Shown: positions 34,692-45,500, counted from the stretch's first letter. The stretch is 64,000 nt of DNA from Mammaliicoccus vitulinus (GCF_029024305.1 NZ_CP118974.1:372001-436000); one strand, 5' to 3'. Translations and numbers: made by a program. Notes: generated by a model from the sequence alone, not told the origin.

Positions 34692-35654
34692 GTGGCAAAT
34701 CAATATGAGCGTTCGACGAAAAAACCAAAGTCAGCAGCCTTTAAAATAGTTACGACAATAGTAATTATTTTATTATTAGCCTTCTTAATAGTGTTGGCAT
34801 TTTTTGTATATAAATTTTTTGCATTAGGGAATTCAATACATAATCCATTAGACAGAGATAAATCAGAATTACGAAAGAAAGCTGTCGATGTTAACGGTGA
34901 CCCGATATCGATTGCTTTATTTGGAATAGATTCAGACTCTACTAGAGCAGCTGATGGTGGGGGAGAAAGATCGGATTCAATCGTATTATTATCAATCAAT
35001 CCCGATAAGAAAAAGACTGTTATGGTAAGTATTCCAAGAGATACAAGAGCAGAAATAGTAGGACAAGGTTCTGTTGAAAAAATTAACCATGCATACGCAT
35101 ATGGTGGTCCTAAAATGGCGATTAATTCATTAGAGAAACTTATGAATGTTCCAGTTGACCATTATGCATCTATTAATATGGATGGTGTTAAAGAATTAGT
35201 AGACCAAGCTGGAGGCGTAACAGTTACAAGTAATGCAACGTTTACAGTAAAAGGAAACTCTTATGTTAAAGGACAAAAATATAAGCTTAATGGCGAAGAA
35301 GCATTAGCGTTTATTAGAAGTAGAAAAGAAGACGGCGCTGGAGGAGACTTTGGTAGACAAGAACGTCAACAACTTGTTATTCAAGCATTAGCGAACGAAC
35401 TCGTTAGTGTTGGTTCATTACCAAAAATCAATCAAATCTTTGATACTTTAGGTGATAATGTTCAAACAGACTTGAAGATTTCTCAAATAAATAGTTTGAG
35501 ATCAAAATATAGCGACGCATTAGATAATGTCGATAGAAATCAATTAGAAGGACAAGATGCAATTCTAGATGATGGATTATATTACTTCGTACCTAGTGAT
35601 GCTAGTAAAAAAGAAGTTGTTGATAATTATCGTTCAAACTTAGAACTAGATTAA
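34692..35654 (+). CDS. LytR-CpsA-Psr (LCP) family wall-polymer ligase
   Basis: Attaches anionic glycopolymers such as teichoic acid to peptidoglycan outside the cell. 320 residues: short cytoplasmic end, one membrane helix (about 17-42), then the LCP domain (SIALFGIDSD, GERSDSIVLLSINPDKK, VSIPRDTRAEI, KINHAYAYGGPKMAINS, GGDFGRQERQQ with the conserved Arg residues). GTG start; ribosome site weak. Most like S. aureus LcpA/LcpB by its compact C-terminus. Confidence 0.9.
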   Translation: MANQYERSTKKPKSAAFKIVTTIVIILLLAFLIVLAFFVYKFFALGNSIHNPLDRDKSELRKKAVDVNGDPISIALFGIDSDSTRAADGGGERSDSIVLLSINPDKKKTVMVSIPRDTRAEIVGQGSVEKINHAYAYGGPKMAINSLEKLMNVPVDHYASINMDGVKELVDQAGGVTVTSNATFTVKGNSYVKGQKYKLNGEEALAFIRSRKEDGAGGDFGRQERQQLVIQALANELVSVGSLPKINQIFDTLGDNVQTDLKISQINSLRSKYSDALDNVDRNQLEGQDAILDDGLYYFVPSDASKKEVVDNYRSNLELD

Positions 35655-35662
35655 TTAAAAAG

Positions 35663-35705
35663 AGCGTAAATTCTTTGAAATAAGAATTTACGCTTTTTTT
35701 TTTTA
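35663..35705 (+). terminator. Terminator after the LCP gene
   Basis: AGCGTAAATTCTT and AAGAATTTACGCT, then eleven T. Confidence 0.92.
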
Positions 35706-35708
35706 TAT

Positions 35709-35800
35709 GATAAATAGAGCTGTTGAATTTATCAAGTGAAGGCCCACATGATAAATAGAGCCATTGAATTTATCAAGTCAGGCTCCACATGATAAATAGC
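35709..35800. repeat. Family F tandem hairpins, 41-bp period (2.3 units)
   Basis: GATAAAT recurs at 35709, 35750 and 35791, exactly 41 bp apart. Each unit pairs TGATAAAT with ATTTATCA. It joins copy 7 of family A through caaaaaatctttataatattctcc. Confidence 0.8.
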
Positions 35801-35824
35801 AAAAAATCTTTATAATATTCTCCA

Positions 35825-35919
35825 CGATTTTGCAAAGTGCTGACGCCCGGGGGAATAGTAGACGTGCGCGACTACAGGCTCGAGCCATACCCCTAGGCAA
35901 GCATGCACTTTCAAAATCG
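35825..35919 (+). repeat. Family A intergenic repeat, copy 7
   Basis: GTGCTGACGCCCGGGGG ... AGGCAAGCATGCAC between cgattttgcaaa and tttcaaaatcg. On the opposite strand it reads in the same module order as copies 2, 3 and 10: A core, ggagaatatt, hairpin array. Confidence 0.9.
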
Positions 35920-35961
35920 TAAGATTTTATTTTGAAATACCTATTTTTATTCTATATTAAC

Positions 35962-38142
35962 TTAGCTTCTATTTTGGACGATTAGTAATTTTACGCCATT
36001 TGTTTTTACATAGTATGTTTCCTCTATATTGTTACTGTTATAATCAGCCATTTGAATATCAGGGGAGCAATATCTATCTAATAAAACGGTATTCAAGTAA
36101 TCTAAATTGCCGTCATTGTGATCTAATTTTCTAATTGCTTTAAATATGTTTCCATTATCTTGGTCAAAAGTAATTTTCGTAATTCTAAACTTATCGAATG
36201 GTATATCTCGAAAAGGTAAAATAATACCTATATTATTTTGATAATTGATATCATGAGGGTGATAAAGTTCATAATTGAATAATAAATAAAATATTTTGTT
36301 GTGTATTTCAAATTTAATGTAATTCGGTCCTTCATAAAATTGATGCCCATTAAAATGACCCAATATCGTTAACAAGTAATTTGTAGGACTTTTACAATGG
36401 TATTTTAAGTATAACGATAGCGGTTGTTTAATGGATGCATATTTATTGGATGACTCTTCCATCAGCCAGAACCCAGTTCCTGAAATATAGTTCGTAATAC
36501 TTAATAAATGTTTTAACATGATTGACGCATTAAAATAAAAGTCACTGCTTGAATATGTGTCGCCATTTAAAACATTCCATTCTATCGGAATCACTTCTTT
36601 ATCATGAGACTTTAAATATGCCATGTTTTGAATCAATTGTTCTGTATATTGATTTGTGATTTTAGCAATATCATAGTTATTCATTTCATCTAAATCATAT
36701 AAATCATTAAAATTATAACTTAAAGTAAAGCCGTCTATGTCTTTAAATTGCGCTATATCTACTTCCAAATCTTCATAAACATATTCGAATGGATTCGGAG
36801 CATTTAGCATAATTTTTATATCTTGAAGTCTCTCTTTTGTTTCTCTTATTTGAGGTATCATCTGATAAACTTTTTCATAGTTCACATCAAAGAAAATTTC
36901 TCCGTTTTTATTATAAAAGTAGTTATGTATGATATCTATCAGTTCATGCCAATTCGTTTTAATATTAGGATCGTCCAAATCAATATCGTAAATCTTTATT
37001 GAAGGAATGATACGAGTATCTGAGAACATACTTAAACAAAATGCTAAATTCTGTTTATAATGATTTGTCTGATCGTCATTAAAGAATTTTTTCAATGAAC
37101 AATGAATAACAATGATAGGTGTTTGGATCATCTTCTCAACATTCACTAAAATTTCTTTGAGAAAAGGTGTGTAGAAATCATAAACATCACCAATATGTAA
37201 ATACGTCTTATGATGCGCGACTAAAGTCTTAAGTGGAATATCATTTAATGATAATTTTTTATACTCATGAACGAGCGATTTATTGTGCATCATTTTTTGT
37301 AATTTTTCAATGAGGGATGCTTTATAATCTTTGGAGATTATTTCGTTTTCCTTTTTTTCTTTGTGCAGCTTATATTGCAACCTGTATTGATTTGGCGTTA
37401 CATGAAACTGATCTTTAAATTGTCGATTAAAGTTATGGTAACTTGAGAAACCATGACTATTGGCAATTTGTTCAATCTTAAATTGCGTGAACAATAAAGC
37501 GTAAGTAGCTTGGAATAACCTTGTTTCTTTTAAATATTGAATAAATGTAGTGCCCATTTGTTTCGAAAATTCTCTTGATAAATGCTCGGGAGAAATATAA
37601 AACTGGCTTGCTACACTATTTAGCGAAAGTCTATCTTGGTAATGATGATCAATATATTGTTTCACTTTATAAATAAGACTGCTTAATTCTATTTCGATAT
37701 GTCCATAATTTTTAGTGTCCACTCTAAATCGTTCATACATAATTTTATATATTTCTACAACATAATGACTACGTCTAATTTTCACGTTAGTTAAGTCAGC
37801 TAAAAGACACCTAATAAACAAATCTTTAAGTTGATGTTTGTATCTATTCAATTCGTTTGTCTTGGTTGTTTTAGGAATTTTAAAGACAAAAGCTTCCTCG
37901 CCACTTAAGCTTTCCATCGTTGAGTAACTAATATGAAGAATGGCAACTAAACCTTTGTTGATAATAGGTAAATAGTTATCATTATCTTGTAAGTAGAATA
38001 AATCACCGACGTTAAAAATATAGCTCGTATGATTTAATGTTAGTTCAGCTTTACCTTCAAGAATGAAACATAATGCGCCAAATCCTAACTTTTTAGGGTT
38101 AATAATACTCTCTTTATGTATTGTAATCTTATAATTATACAA
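35962..38142 (-). CDS. AraC-family regulator, Rsp/Rbf type
   Basis: About 726 residues, close to the size of S. aureus Rsp and Rbf (about 700-715). An N-terminal cupin-like sensing region (GFGALCFILEGKAELTL) is followed by two AraC helix-turn-helix units (SLNSVASQFYISPEHLSREF; IEQIANSHGFSSYHNFNRQF). A long C-terminal domain with a glycosidase-like fold pattern follows. Start placed at a TTG 5-6 nt after AGAGGTGAT; an in-frame GTG at 38196 has no ribosome site. Which paralogue it is cannot be decided here. Confidence 0.8.
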   Translation of the reverse strand: MYNYKITIHKESIINPKKLGFGALCFILEGKAELTLNHTSYIFNVGDLFYLQDNDNYLPIINKGLVAILHISYSTMESLSGEEAFVFKIPKTTKTNELNRYKHQLKDLFIRCLLADLTNVKIRRSHYVVEIYKIMYERFRVDTKNYGHIEIELSSLIYKVKQYIDHHYQDRLSLNSVASQFYISPEHLSREFSKQMGTTFIQYLKETRLFQATYALLFTQFKIEQIANSHGFSSYHNFNRQFKDQFHVTPNQYRLQYKLHKEKKENEIISKDYKASLIEKLQKMMHNKSLVHEYKKLSLNDIPLKTLVAHHKTYLHIGDVYDFYTPFLKEILVNVEKMIQTPIIVIHCSLKKFFNDDQTNHYKQNLAFCLSMFSDTRIIPSIKIYDIDLDDPNIKTNWHELIDIIHNYFYNKNGEIFFDVNYEKVYQMIPQIRETKERLQDIKIMLNAPNPFEYVYEDLEVDIAQFKDIDGFTLSYNFNDLYDLDEMNNYDIAKITNQYTEQLIQNMAYLKSHDKEVIPIEWNVLNGDTYSSSDFYFNASIMLKHLLSITNYISGTGFWLMEESSNKYASIKQPLSLYLKYHCKSPTNYLLTILGHFNGHQFYEGPNYIKFEIHNKIFYLLFNYELYHPHDINYQNNIGIILPFRDIPFDKFRITKITFDQDNGNIFKAIRKLDHNDGNLDYLNTVLLDRYCSPDIQMADYNSNNIEETYYVKTNGVKLLIVQNRS

Positions 38143-38405
38143 ATAATCACCTCTGTTGAAAGACAAATATTGGAATAAAACATCAAATATTGTCACATTT
38201 TAAATCTTCATATTCCCATGATATCAAAAAAAGTAAGTAAATGTTACCTAATTCAATAAAGTGGATAAGATACTTTATAATAAATCAAATATTTTAATTG
38301 ATTTAATCAAAATATGAATTTAAAACTGTTTACAATAATAATTAACGCAATTTGTGTGTTGTGAACTATTAAAAATCGGGAGAATATAAATCGGGAGGGT
38401 TTAAA

Positions 38406-38735
38406 ATGACAGATATATTTAACCAAACAATTCAAGAAATGATTGATTATGAAAATAAAATAACAAATTTAAAAAATGATAAGCGTTTATCATTAGTTGA
38501 TTTCATTATATTAGAGGAAATATTTAGAGCAAAAGAAATTACAATAAAAGAAATACTCAGTGGTAAATTAACAGAGCTTGAGACTAGACCATCAAATATA
38601 GGTACAAATTTAGCGAAACTATATCGAAAAGGTTTAATTGATAAATATAGAAGTAATCTCGATGAAAGAAAAGTTTATTATTATATGGATGAAAATCATA
38701 AAGCGCTTTATAAAGAGTTAGTACAAGATATATAA
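38406..38735 (+). CDS. SarA-family winged-helix regulator
   Basis: 109 residues. SarA-like order: helix LSLVDFIILEEIFRAKEITIKEIL, recognition region TRPSNIGTNLAKLYRKGLI, wing with the DER motif (SNLDERKVYYYMDE). GGGAGG precedes the ATG; the leader has two copies of aaatcgggag. It lies upstream of the mnh2 region, where sarA lies in S. aureus as I recall. It is shorter and clearly different from SarA, so orthology is uncertain. Confidence 0.7.
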   Translation: MTDIFNQTIQEMIDYENKITNLKNDKRLSLVDFIILEEIFRAKEITIKEILSGKLTELETRPSNIGTNLAKLYRKGLIDKYRSNLDERKVYYYMDENHKALYKELVQDI

Positions 38736-38739
38736 AAAA

Positions 38740-38775
38740 AGAAACCACACTCAAAAAATTTTGCGTGTGGTTTCA
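38740..38775 (+). terminator. Terminator after the SarA-like gene
   Basis: GAAACCACAC and GTGTGGTTTC around a loop of about 16 nt. A second hairpin (AAAGTC/GACTTT) follows at 38785 at the edge of the family B repeat. Confidence 0.75.
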
Positions 38776-38806
38776 GTGTGTCGACAAAGTCTTTTAGACT
38801 TTGCCG

Positions 38807-38899
38807 GCATTTTTTTATGCGCATGCTTTCCGCGGGCATGTTCTCAGCCTGTAGTCTTCGAATCATGCTTTTCCCGCAGGAGTCAGCGCTAAAAAAATA
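38807..38899 (-). repeat. Family B intergenic repeat, copy 1
   Basis: Core bounded by GCGC ends: GCATGCTTTCCGCGGGCATG, CTCAGCCTGTAGTC, TTCCCGCAGGAGTCAGCGC, between A/T-rich arms. It shows the same block order as family A (GCATGC, CAGCCTGTAGTC, GTCAGC) with different filling. The second copy is near 60.5 kb; homology extends beyond the core on both sides. Confidence 0.85.
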
Positions 38900-38944
38900 C
38901 CAAATATTAGCAAATCATATTATAAAATAGATGAAATTTTATTT

Positions 38945-38980
38945 TGAATTTATCAAGTCAGGATCCACATGATAAATAGC
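38945..38980. repeat. Family F hairpin remnant
   Basis: gaatttatcaagtcagg and catgataaatagc, one and a part unit, joined by caaaaaatctatataatattctcc to family A copy 8. Same arrangement as at 35.7 kb. Confidence 0.75.
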
Positions 38981-39004
38981 AAAAAATCTATATAATATTC
39001 TCCG

Positions 39005-39099
39005 CGATTTTGCAAAGTGCGGACGCCCGGGGGAATAGTATGAGTGAGAGACTACAGGCTCGAGCCATACCCCTAGGCAAGCATGCACTTTCAAAATCG
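39005..39099 (+). repeat. Family A intergenic repeat, copy 8
   Basis: As copy 7, but with gtgcGGACGCCC in place of gtgcTGACGCCC. Followed by a short hairpin (agagctaatcc / ggattagcttt) near 39120-39155 and a degenerate tttatgtccca tail. Confidence 0.9.
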
Positions 39100-39207
39100 T
39101 AGATTTTATAAATAAAATAAAGAGAGCTAATCCGAAAATTATGGATTAGCTTTCTTTATTTGAGAATGGGTATTTATGTCCCAGTATGTTTTTGTTGTCT
39201 TAAATTA

Positions 39208-39423
39208 TTATTTAATAAGTGGGCGAGTACTACGTTCAATATACTGTGCTGAATGGATTGAAACTAATTCGCCTTTTGATAAATCAAATAAGTTTAGTTT
39301 CATGATTTTATTCATCGCTTGTTCAACAATATCTTTTGTTAAATCCGCTTTAGGGTTTTGGATTTGAAGTGTAAATGTTTTTTCAGTTGATGTTTTAAAT
39401 GTTAGTTCTAATACTCTTCTCAT
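39208..39423 (-). CDS. DUF2922 family protein
   Basis: 71 residues (RRVLELTFKTSTEKTFTLQI start, VEQAMNKIM, final RPLIK). Function unknown. It forms a two-gene unit with the DUF1659 gene upstream, a pairing common in Firmicutes. TGGAGGTG ribosome site. Confidence 0.85.
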   Translation of the reverse strand: MRRVLELTFKTSTEKTFTLQIQNPKADLTKDIVEQAMNKIMKLNLFDLSKGELVSIHSAQYIERSTRPLIK

Positions 39424-39454
39424 GTTTTCACCTCCAGTTTCTTTTGAGATAGCA

Positions 39455-39664
39455 TTAATTTTCTATTTGTATTGTTTTGACGATATAAGCATCTTTGAAA
39501 TTTTCGTCGCTTAATGTTTCGATGATGCTTTTAAAGGTTTTAACTTGTTCGTTTGTGACATTTAAATTGATGGCATTAAATTTTCGTTGAACAGTTTTTA
39601 CTTTAGAAGCTTCATCTAAATATTGGTGTAATAATATGATGTTAATATCTTTAACTGTTTCCAT
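39455..39664 (-). CDS. DUF1659 family protein
   Basis: 69 residues, small mixed alpha/beta protein (VQRKFNAINLNVTNEQVKTF). Partner of DUF2922. AAAGGAGGT before the ATG. Divergent from the recombinase-like gene. Confidence 0.82.
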   Translation of the reverse strand: METVKDINIILLHQYLDEASKVKTVQRKFNAINLNVTNEQVKTFKSIIETLSDENFKDAYIVKTIQIEN

Positions 39665-39800
39665 ATTTAAAACCTCCTTTCACTTTATATATCGAAATAT
39701 CTATGTAAAATCGACAAAAAGATGTAGAAATTTCTTTCATGTTACTCAAATATATATTATTATTAATATGTACCTTAATTAGGAAGGATGGACAAAATGT

Positions 39801-40352
39801 ATGCAACAAGTATCTCCAATTAAGAATAAAAATGATATAAGAGCGATGTATGAAGTGCTTAAATCTCATAGTGAAAGAGACTATTTATTGTTTAGTTTAG
39901 CTATTCATACTGGAATGAAAGTAAATAAATTATTGAACATAACAGTTGAGGATTTATTAGATGAAGATAATGATATTAAAAATAATTGGATAAATGATGA
40001 GGAAGACTTAATCAAAGTTGTTATACCTCTACATTTAAGATCAAGTTTGTCATCTTTTATAAAAGATGAAGGGCTTAAAAGAGATGACTTTGTCTTTATG
40101 TCCATCAAAACGAAAAAACAACTATCGAGGCAACAAGCTTATAGAATTATTCATGTGGCTGCTGAAGAAGTAGGTTTGAAAAATATTGGTTTGTACTCTT
40201 TAAGAAAGACTTTTGCATATCATGCATTCAAATCAGGCGTTTCAGTCTCTATTATTCAAAAGTATCTTGGTCATCAATCTTTATTAGAAACGCTAAAATT
40301 TATTGATGTCACAACAATAAAAAAAGAAACAACAATAGAACTTAATATATAA
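39801..40352 (+). CDS. Tyrosine-recombinase-like protein with altered catalytic residues
   Basis: 183 residues covering the integrase catalytic fold without a separate N-terminal arm domain. Compared with XerC/D, several positions differ. The first Arg (TGLRxxEL) is Lys40 (TGMKVNKL), His of HxxR is Tyr132 (YSLR135), and the nucleophile Tyr is Phe167 (LETLKFIDV). Arg135 and the LGH His158 are kept. It probably cannot carry out strand exchange. A gene of this kind stands before mnhA2 in S. aureus as I recall. Only 18 nt separate it from mnhA. Confidence 0.8.
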   Translation: MQQVSPIKNKNDIRAMYEVLKSHSERDYLLFSLAIHTGMKVNKLLNITVEDLLDEDNDIKNNWINDEEDLIKVVIPLHLRSSLSSFIKDEGLKRDDFVFMSIKTKKQLSRQQAYRIIHVAAEEVGLKNIGLYSLRKTFAYHAFKSGVSVSIIQKYLGHQSLLETLKFIDVTTIKKETTIELNI

Positions 40353-40370
40353 AGAGAAAGGAGTTAGTGT

Positions 40371-42770
40371 ATGGCTTTAGTATGGCTGTTTTTCATGATT
40401 ATAGTTGTAATGTCAATAGTTCTTATGACTATGAATACAAAGTTTAGTCGATTTGCAGGTTGGCTAAGTTTAATTGCTCCATTACTTAGTTCCATTTATT
40501 TCATTAGTAAAATTAAGTATATCTACAATGGTAATTCAGTTACATATTTTAAAGAATGGATACCTATTATAGATGTTAACTTAGATTTACGACTAGATGG
40601 TTTATCTTTAATTTTTGCACTTCTTATTTCATTAATAGGTGCGGGTGTCTTCCTTTACGCTATTTACTATTTATCCCATGAAAAAGACAATCTCCCAAGG
40701 TTCTATACGTATTTATTAATGTTTATGTTAGCAATGTTAGGTGTAGTACTTTCTAATAACACAATTTTATTATATACATTTTGGGAATTAACGAGTATTT
40801 CATCATTCTTACTTATTTCATATTGGTATCAGCGCGAAAAAAGTCAAGAAGGCGCTTTGAAATCATTTTTAATTACTGTTTTCGGTGGAATGGCTATGTT
40901 AGTAGGTTTAATTCTGCTATATAGTATTACGGGTACGAATACAATTACTGAACAAGTAGGTATGGCAGATAAAATTTTTGAATCGCCATGGTTTGTACTT
41001 GCAGTCATTTTAATCTTACTCGGCGCATTTACGAAATCAGCACAGTTTCCATTCCATATTTGGTTACCGGATGCTATGGAAGCACCGACACCAGTGAGTG
41101 CTTATTTGCATTCAGCGACTATGGTTAAAGCAGGTTTATATTTACTATTAAGATTTACACCAATTATTGGTCAGAGTGAATGGGTTGTATACACGGTCGT
41201 TACGATTGGGCTTATAACGTTATTGGTAGGATCATTCTTTGCAGTAAATAAGAAAGACTTAAAAGCAATGCTAGCTTATTCTACAATCAGTCAGCTCGGT
41301 ATGATTATGACGATGATTGGATTAGGACTACTTGCTTTAAATAATGGTTTTAAAGCGGATAATGAAATATTTTTAGCAAGTTTATTTGCAGCGATATTCC
41401 ACTTAATTAATCACGCTATTTTCAAAAGTGTACTCTTTATGGGCGTCGGAATTATTGACCATGAAACAGGCACGAGAGATGTTAACAAGCTCGGCGGATT
41501 ACGAACAATTATGCCAATAACAGCAGTTGTCATGACGATAAGTGCGCTATCAATGGCTGGTATTCCTTTGTTTAATGGATTTTTAAGTAAAGAGAAATTT
41601 TTTACCAGTTTAGTTGAAACGGGACATACAGATATATTTAATCAAACAATGTCGATTGTTATGATAACAGCAGGTTTTGTAGGAAGTATTTTCACATTTG
41701 TATATTGTATGAAGCTAATCAAAGAACCATTCTTTGGGAAAATTAAACAAGAACAATTACCTAAAGTACCTCGTCACGATGGTGGTGGACTATTAATCGC
41801 ACCATTTATCATTGTGTTGTTTGTTCCGGTTATATTCTTTGTGCCTAATGTGTTAGGAGAGTATTTAATTGGTCCAGCATTGAGAGATATATTCCATGAC
41901 GATCAAATTATGAATCATATACCTCATATTAAAGCGTGGCATGGTTTCACAGTAGAATTATTCTTAACGATAGGTATTTATATTATAGGTATATTACTAG
42001 TACTCTTGCCTAAGTGGAACGTGATTTATAGTAAGATTTCTAAACAATTTGAAATTAATACACTTTATTCACAAGGTATGAGACTACTAGATCGCGTAAG
42101 TACGCTTTTGATTCAAGGTATTATGAATAATAAATTGAATCAATATTTACACATTATATACGTCATATTCTTTGTCATAATAGGATATGGTATTTATCAA
42201 GTGGGCATTTATGATATTGCTTATTATCATATTACGGAAGCTTCTACATTTGAAATTATTATATTAATTAATATCGTCATTACTGCGACAGCATTGATGT
42301 TTATACGTGAAAGAATGACGATGACTATATTAAATGGTGTCATTGGTTATTCTATCGCAGTTGTATTTATATTTATGAAAGCACCAGATTTAGCATTAAC
42401 ACAACTCGTTATTGAAACAATTACAACAGTATTGTTTTTATTAGTATTTTATCATTTGCCAAACGTACAAAAAGACAATCCAAATGTCTTAAGTGAATTC
42501 ATTAAATTGGCGATTTCATTATTAATGGCTGTGTTTGTCGTAATCTTCGTGATTATGATGCAACAAGATAGTCTGTTCGATAAAATTTCTTACTATTATG
42601 CAAATGCAGATGAATTAGCAGGTGTTAAAAACATCGTAAATGGTATACTCGGTGACTTTAGAGCGCTAGATACAATGTTAGAAGGCATTGTTATATTGAT
42701 TGCTGGATTAGGTATATACACACTAGTTAAATTTAAGATAAGAAAGGGTGAGCCTAATGAAAGAAAATGA
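40371..42770 (+). CDS. mnhA2: Mnh2 Na+(K+)/H+ antiporter subunit A
   Basis: 799 residues, a normal MnhA/MrpA (fused A-B' type). NuoL-like core with [47 protein letters not shown] over two blocks, [10 protein letters not shown]; the C-terminal MrpB-like part has [18 protein letters not shown]. Proton-coupled cation export for pH and salt tolerance; obligate complex with MnhB-G. AAAGGAG ribosome site. Matches the S. aureus Mnh2 rather than Mnh1 version. Confidence 0.95.
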   Translation: MALVWLFFMIIVVMSIVLMTMNTKFSRFAGWLSLIAPLLSSIYFISKIKYIYNGNSVTYFKEWIPIIDVNLDLRLDGLSLIFALLISLIGAGVFLYAIYYLSHEKDNLPRFYTYLLMFMLAMLGVVLSNNTILLYTFWELTSISSFLLISYWYQREKSQEGALKSFLITVFGGMAMLVGLILLYSITGTNTITEQVGMADKIFESPWFVLAVILILLGAFTKSAQFPFHIWLPDAMEAPTPVSAYLHSATMVKAGLYLLLRFTPIIGQSEWVVYTVVTIGLITLLVGSFFAVNKKDLKAMLAYSTISQLGMIMTMIGLGLLALNNGFKADNEIFLASLFAAIFHLINHAIFKSVLFMGVGIIDHETGTRDVNKLGGLRTIMPITAVVMTISALSMAGIPLFNGFLSKEKFFTSLVETGHTDIFNQTMSIVMITAGFVGSIFTFVYCMKLIKEPFFGKIKQEQLPKVPRHDGGGLLIAPFIIVLFVPVIFFVPNVLGEYLIGPALRDIFHDDQIMNHIPHIKAWHGFTVELFLTIGIYIIGILLVLLPKWNVIYSKISKQFEINTLYSQGMRLLDRVSTLLIQGIMNNKLNQYLHIIYVIFFVIIGYGIYQVGIYDIAYYHITEASTFEIIILINIVITATALMFIRERMTMTILNGVIGYSIAVVFIFMKAPDLALTQLVIETITTVLFLLVFYHLPNVQKDNPNVLSEFIKLAISLLMAVFVVIFVIMMQQDSLFDKISYYYANADELAGVKNIVNGILGDFRALDTMLEGIVILIAGLGIYTLVKFKIRKGEPNERK

Positions 42771-43182
42771 TGTTGTATTAGAAACAATATCCAAAATAGC
42801 CATTTTTATTATTTTGACGTTTGGATTTTATATTTTTCTTGCAGGTCACGATAACCCAGGTGGCGGATTTATAGGTGGACTTGTTTTTAGTTCAGCCTTT
42901 ATCTTAATGTTTTTAGCTTTTGATGTTGAAACAGTTGTTCACTCGATGCCATTAGATTTTAGAGCAGTTACAATCATTGGTTGTTTAATTTCCATTGCAA
43001 CAGGCATTATACCTATGTTGTTTGGACACCCAATGTTAACTCATGAAGATGGATATATGACATTGCCATTGTTAGGTGAAATTCATTTATCAAGTGTTAC
43101 ACTTTTTGAGCTCGGAATACTACTCACAGTAGTAGGGGCCGTTGTAACAATCATGCTTGCGATAAGTGGTGATAACAGTTGA
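42757..43182 (+). CDS. mnhB2: Mnh2 antiporter subunit B
   Basis: 141 residues, same length as S. aureus MnhB2. Four helices; [12 protein letters not shown] signature. Start ATG after AAAGGGTGAG, 14 nt inside mnhA; an ATG three codons earlier lies within that site. Confidence 0.94.
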   Translation: MKENDVVLETISKIAIFIILTFGFYIFLAGHDNPGGGFIGGLVFSSAFILMFLAFDVETVVHSMPLDFRAVTIIGCLISIATGIIPMLFGHPMLTHEDGYMTLPLLGEIHLSSVTLFELGILLTVVGAVVTIMLAISGDNS

Positions 43183-43526
43183 ATTTAATACTTGTAATTA
43201 TAATAGGCGTTTTGACATTTGTCGGAACATACATGATTTTATCTAAGAACTTAATTCGAATTGTTATCGGAACAGCAATTTATACACACGTAGCAAACTT
43301 AATGATTTTATCAATGAGCGAATTTGGCGGGAATAATGTCCCCCTTATAAATGGAGAAGGCAAAGATTATGTCGATCCTTTACCTCAAGCATTAATATTA
43401 ACGGCAATCGTTATTGGTTTTGCTGTTACAGCATTTTTATTAGTGCTTGTTTATAGAACATTTAAGTTAACGAAAGTGAACAGAATAGAGGCGTTACGCG
43501 GTGAGGATGAAGATGTAGATGAATAA
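43179..43526 (+). CDS. mnhC2: Mnh2 antiporter subunit C
   Basis: 115 residues, NuoK-like with three helices; [20 protein letters not shown] signature. TTG start overlapping the mnhB stop as TTGA. Confidence 0.93.
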   Translation: MNLILVIIIGVLTFVGTYMILSKNLIRIVIGTAIYTHVANLMILSMSEFGGNNVPLINGEGKDYVDPLPQALILTAIVIGFAVTAFLLVLVYRTFKLTKVNRIEALRGEDEDVDE

Positions 43527-45015
43527 TTTAATATTAATACCATTACTCGTTCCTTTAGTTACTGGATTAATACTGTTCTTCTTTAAAGAACGATTAACGT
43601 TAACAAGACGTATCGCGATAACAAGTTTAACCATTACGACTATAATAACCGCCTGGCTTTTAGTAGAAGTCAGTTTAAATAAAGCGTTAGTTATTAATTT
43701 TGGAGACTGGCAGCCACCTTTTGGTATACAGTTTGTTGGTGATGAACTAGGTCTTCTGTTCACGACTGTTTCTTGTTTTGTCGTTACAGTGATCATTTAT
43801 TTTGGTTTTGGTAAACGAGAAAGAGATGCGAATAGATACTTTTTACCTTCGTTTATACTGTTTTTACTAACTGGTGTAAATGGTAGTTTTCTAACAGCAG
43901 ATATATTTAATTTATATGTCATGTTTGAAATTATGCTCTTGTCTTCATTTGTGTTATTAACACTGGGACAATCGATTGAGCAATTGAGAGCGAGTATAAT
44001 CTACGTTGTCATTAATGTTGTAAGCTCATGGTTCTTCTTAATGGGCGTTGCATATTTATATGGAACATTAGGTACGCTCAATTTCGGACATATTGCGATG
44101 AGGGTTAGTGACAGTAATCAGCCGACGACTGTCACTTTAGTAGCAATTATTATGATATTTGTCTTCGGTGGTAAAGCTGCGCTCGTATTGTTTATGTGGT
44201 TACCAAAAGCATATGCTGCATTAAATACAGAGTTAGCTGCATTGTTTGCGAGTCTTATGACAAAAGTTGGTGTATATGCACTAATTAGAGTTATGGTACT
44301 CATGTTCGATGAAAAGCCTGAAGTGACGCATTTCTTATTATATATAATGGCAATTATTACGATGCTTATTGGATGTATTGGTGTATTAGGATTTAAAGAT
44401 ATTAAGAAGATTGCAGCATACCAAGTTATTCTGTCGATAGGTTTTGCAGTACTTGGCTTAAGTGCAAATAATAGTGATGGTATATCTGGCGCTATATTTT
44501 ATGTCAGTCATGATATGATTATCAAAACTTTATTATTTTTAATCATTGGTACATTTGTATTGTTAGCTGGATCTAGATATTATGACCAATTTGGTGGTTT
44601 AATTAAATACTATCCGAGTTTAGGTGTCATATTCTTTATTACAATATTATCAATTGGTGGTGTACCGCCGTTTAGTGGATTTCCTGGGAAATTATTAATC
44701 ATAAAAGGTGCATTAGAGAATGGATATACAATAGGTGTTATCGTGATGATACTCTCAAGTATAATCGCTATGTACAGCTTGCTCAGAGTATTTTTAGTCA
44801 TGTATTTCGGACGAGAAGGTACGCTACAAGCAAAGAAAGTTGTATTATCTAAAAATAAATTATATGCCATGATTATATTGACGATTGCAACAGTTGTGTT
44901 AGGTGTAGCTTCTCAATATGTCTTGAATATTTCAGAATTGGCTGCTCATTTTAATATGAACGAACAATCATATATCAAAGAAATTATTCCAAATGTAGAA
45001 GTGGAGGCGAAGTAA
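43519..45015 (+). CDS. mnhD2: Mnh2 antiporter subunit D
   Basis: 498 residues, NuoM/N-like proton-translocating subunit ([48 protein letters not shown]-like [25 protein letters not shown]). Overlaps mnhC by 8 nt. Confidence 0.95.
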   Translation: MNNLILIPLLVPLVTGLILFFFKERLTLTRRIAITSLTITTIITAWLLVEVSLNKALVINFGDWQPPFGIQFVGDELGLLFTTVSCFVVTVIIYFGFGKRERDANRYFLPSFILFLLTGVNGSFLTADIFNLYVMFEIMLLSSFVLLTLGQSIEQLRASIIYVVINVVSSWFFLMGVAYLYGTLGTLNFGHIAMRVSDSNQPTTVTLVAIIMIFVFGGKAALVLFMWLPKAYAALNTELAALFASLMTKVGVYALIRVMVLMFDEKPEVTHFLLYIMAIITMLIGCIGVLGFKDIKKIAAYQVILSIGFAVLGLSANNSDGISGAIFYVSHDMIIKTLLFLIIGTFVLLAGSRYYDQFGGLIKYYPSLGVIFFITILSIGGVPPFSGFPGKLLIIKGALENGYTIGVIVMILSSIIAMYSLLRVFLVMYFGREGTLQAKKVVLSKNKLYAMIILTIATVVLGVASQYVLNISELAAHFNMNEQSYIKEIIPNVEVEAK

Positions 45016-45017
45016 TA

Positions 45018-45500
45018 ATGGCACAACTATTATTGAACATTTTAATCGCCTTCTTATGGACTTTGTTTCAAGATGAAGATAAATTTCACTTATCAACCTT
45101 CATAGGTGGGTATTTTATAGGGATATTTATTGTCTACTTAATGCATAGATTTTTTGGTCACGTTTTCTACTTAAAAAAAGTATGGATTATATTCAAGTTT
45201 ATTTGTGTATACAACTATCAACTTGTAACATCAAGTATGACAACAATCAACTATATCCTTTTCAAAACAAATAAAGTAAATCCAGGTCTTGTAACGTATG
45301 AAACGTCATTAAGACAAGATTGGGCTATTACGCTGTTAACCTTATTGATTATGTTAACACCAGGTTCAGTCGTGTTAAGACTATCGCCTGACGGTACAAG
45401 ATTCTTTATACATGCTATTGATATTTCAGAACGAGAAAAACAAATTTTAACGAAGCAAATCAAGAAATATGAGAAACTAATCTGGGAGGTGCTTAAATGA
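45018..45500 (+). CDS. mnhE2: Mnh2 antiporter subunit E
   Basis: 160 residues; N-terminal helices, then the MrpE signature [43 protein letters not shown] upstream of the ATG; overlaps mnhF by 4 nt. Confidence 0.94.
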   Translation: MAQLLLNILIAFLWTLFQDEDKFHLSTFIGGYFIGIFIVYLMHRFFGHVFYLKKVWIIFKFICVYNYQLVTSSMTTINYILFKTNKVNPGLVTYETSLRQDWAITLLTLLIMLTPGSVVLRLSPDGTRFFIHAIDISEREKQILTKQIKKYEKLIWEVLK

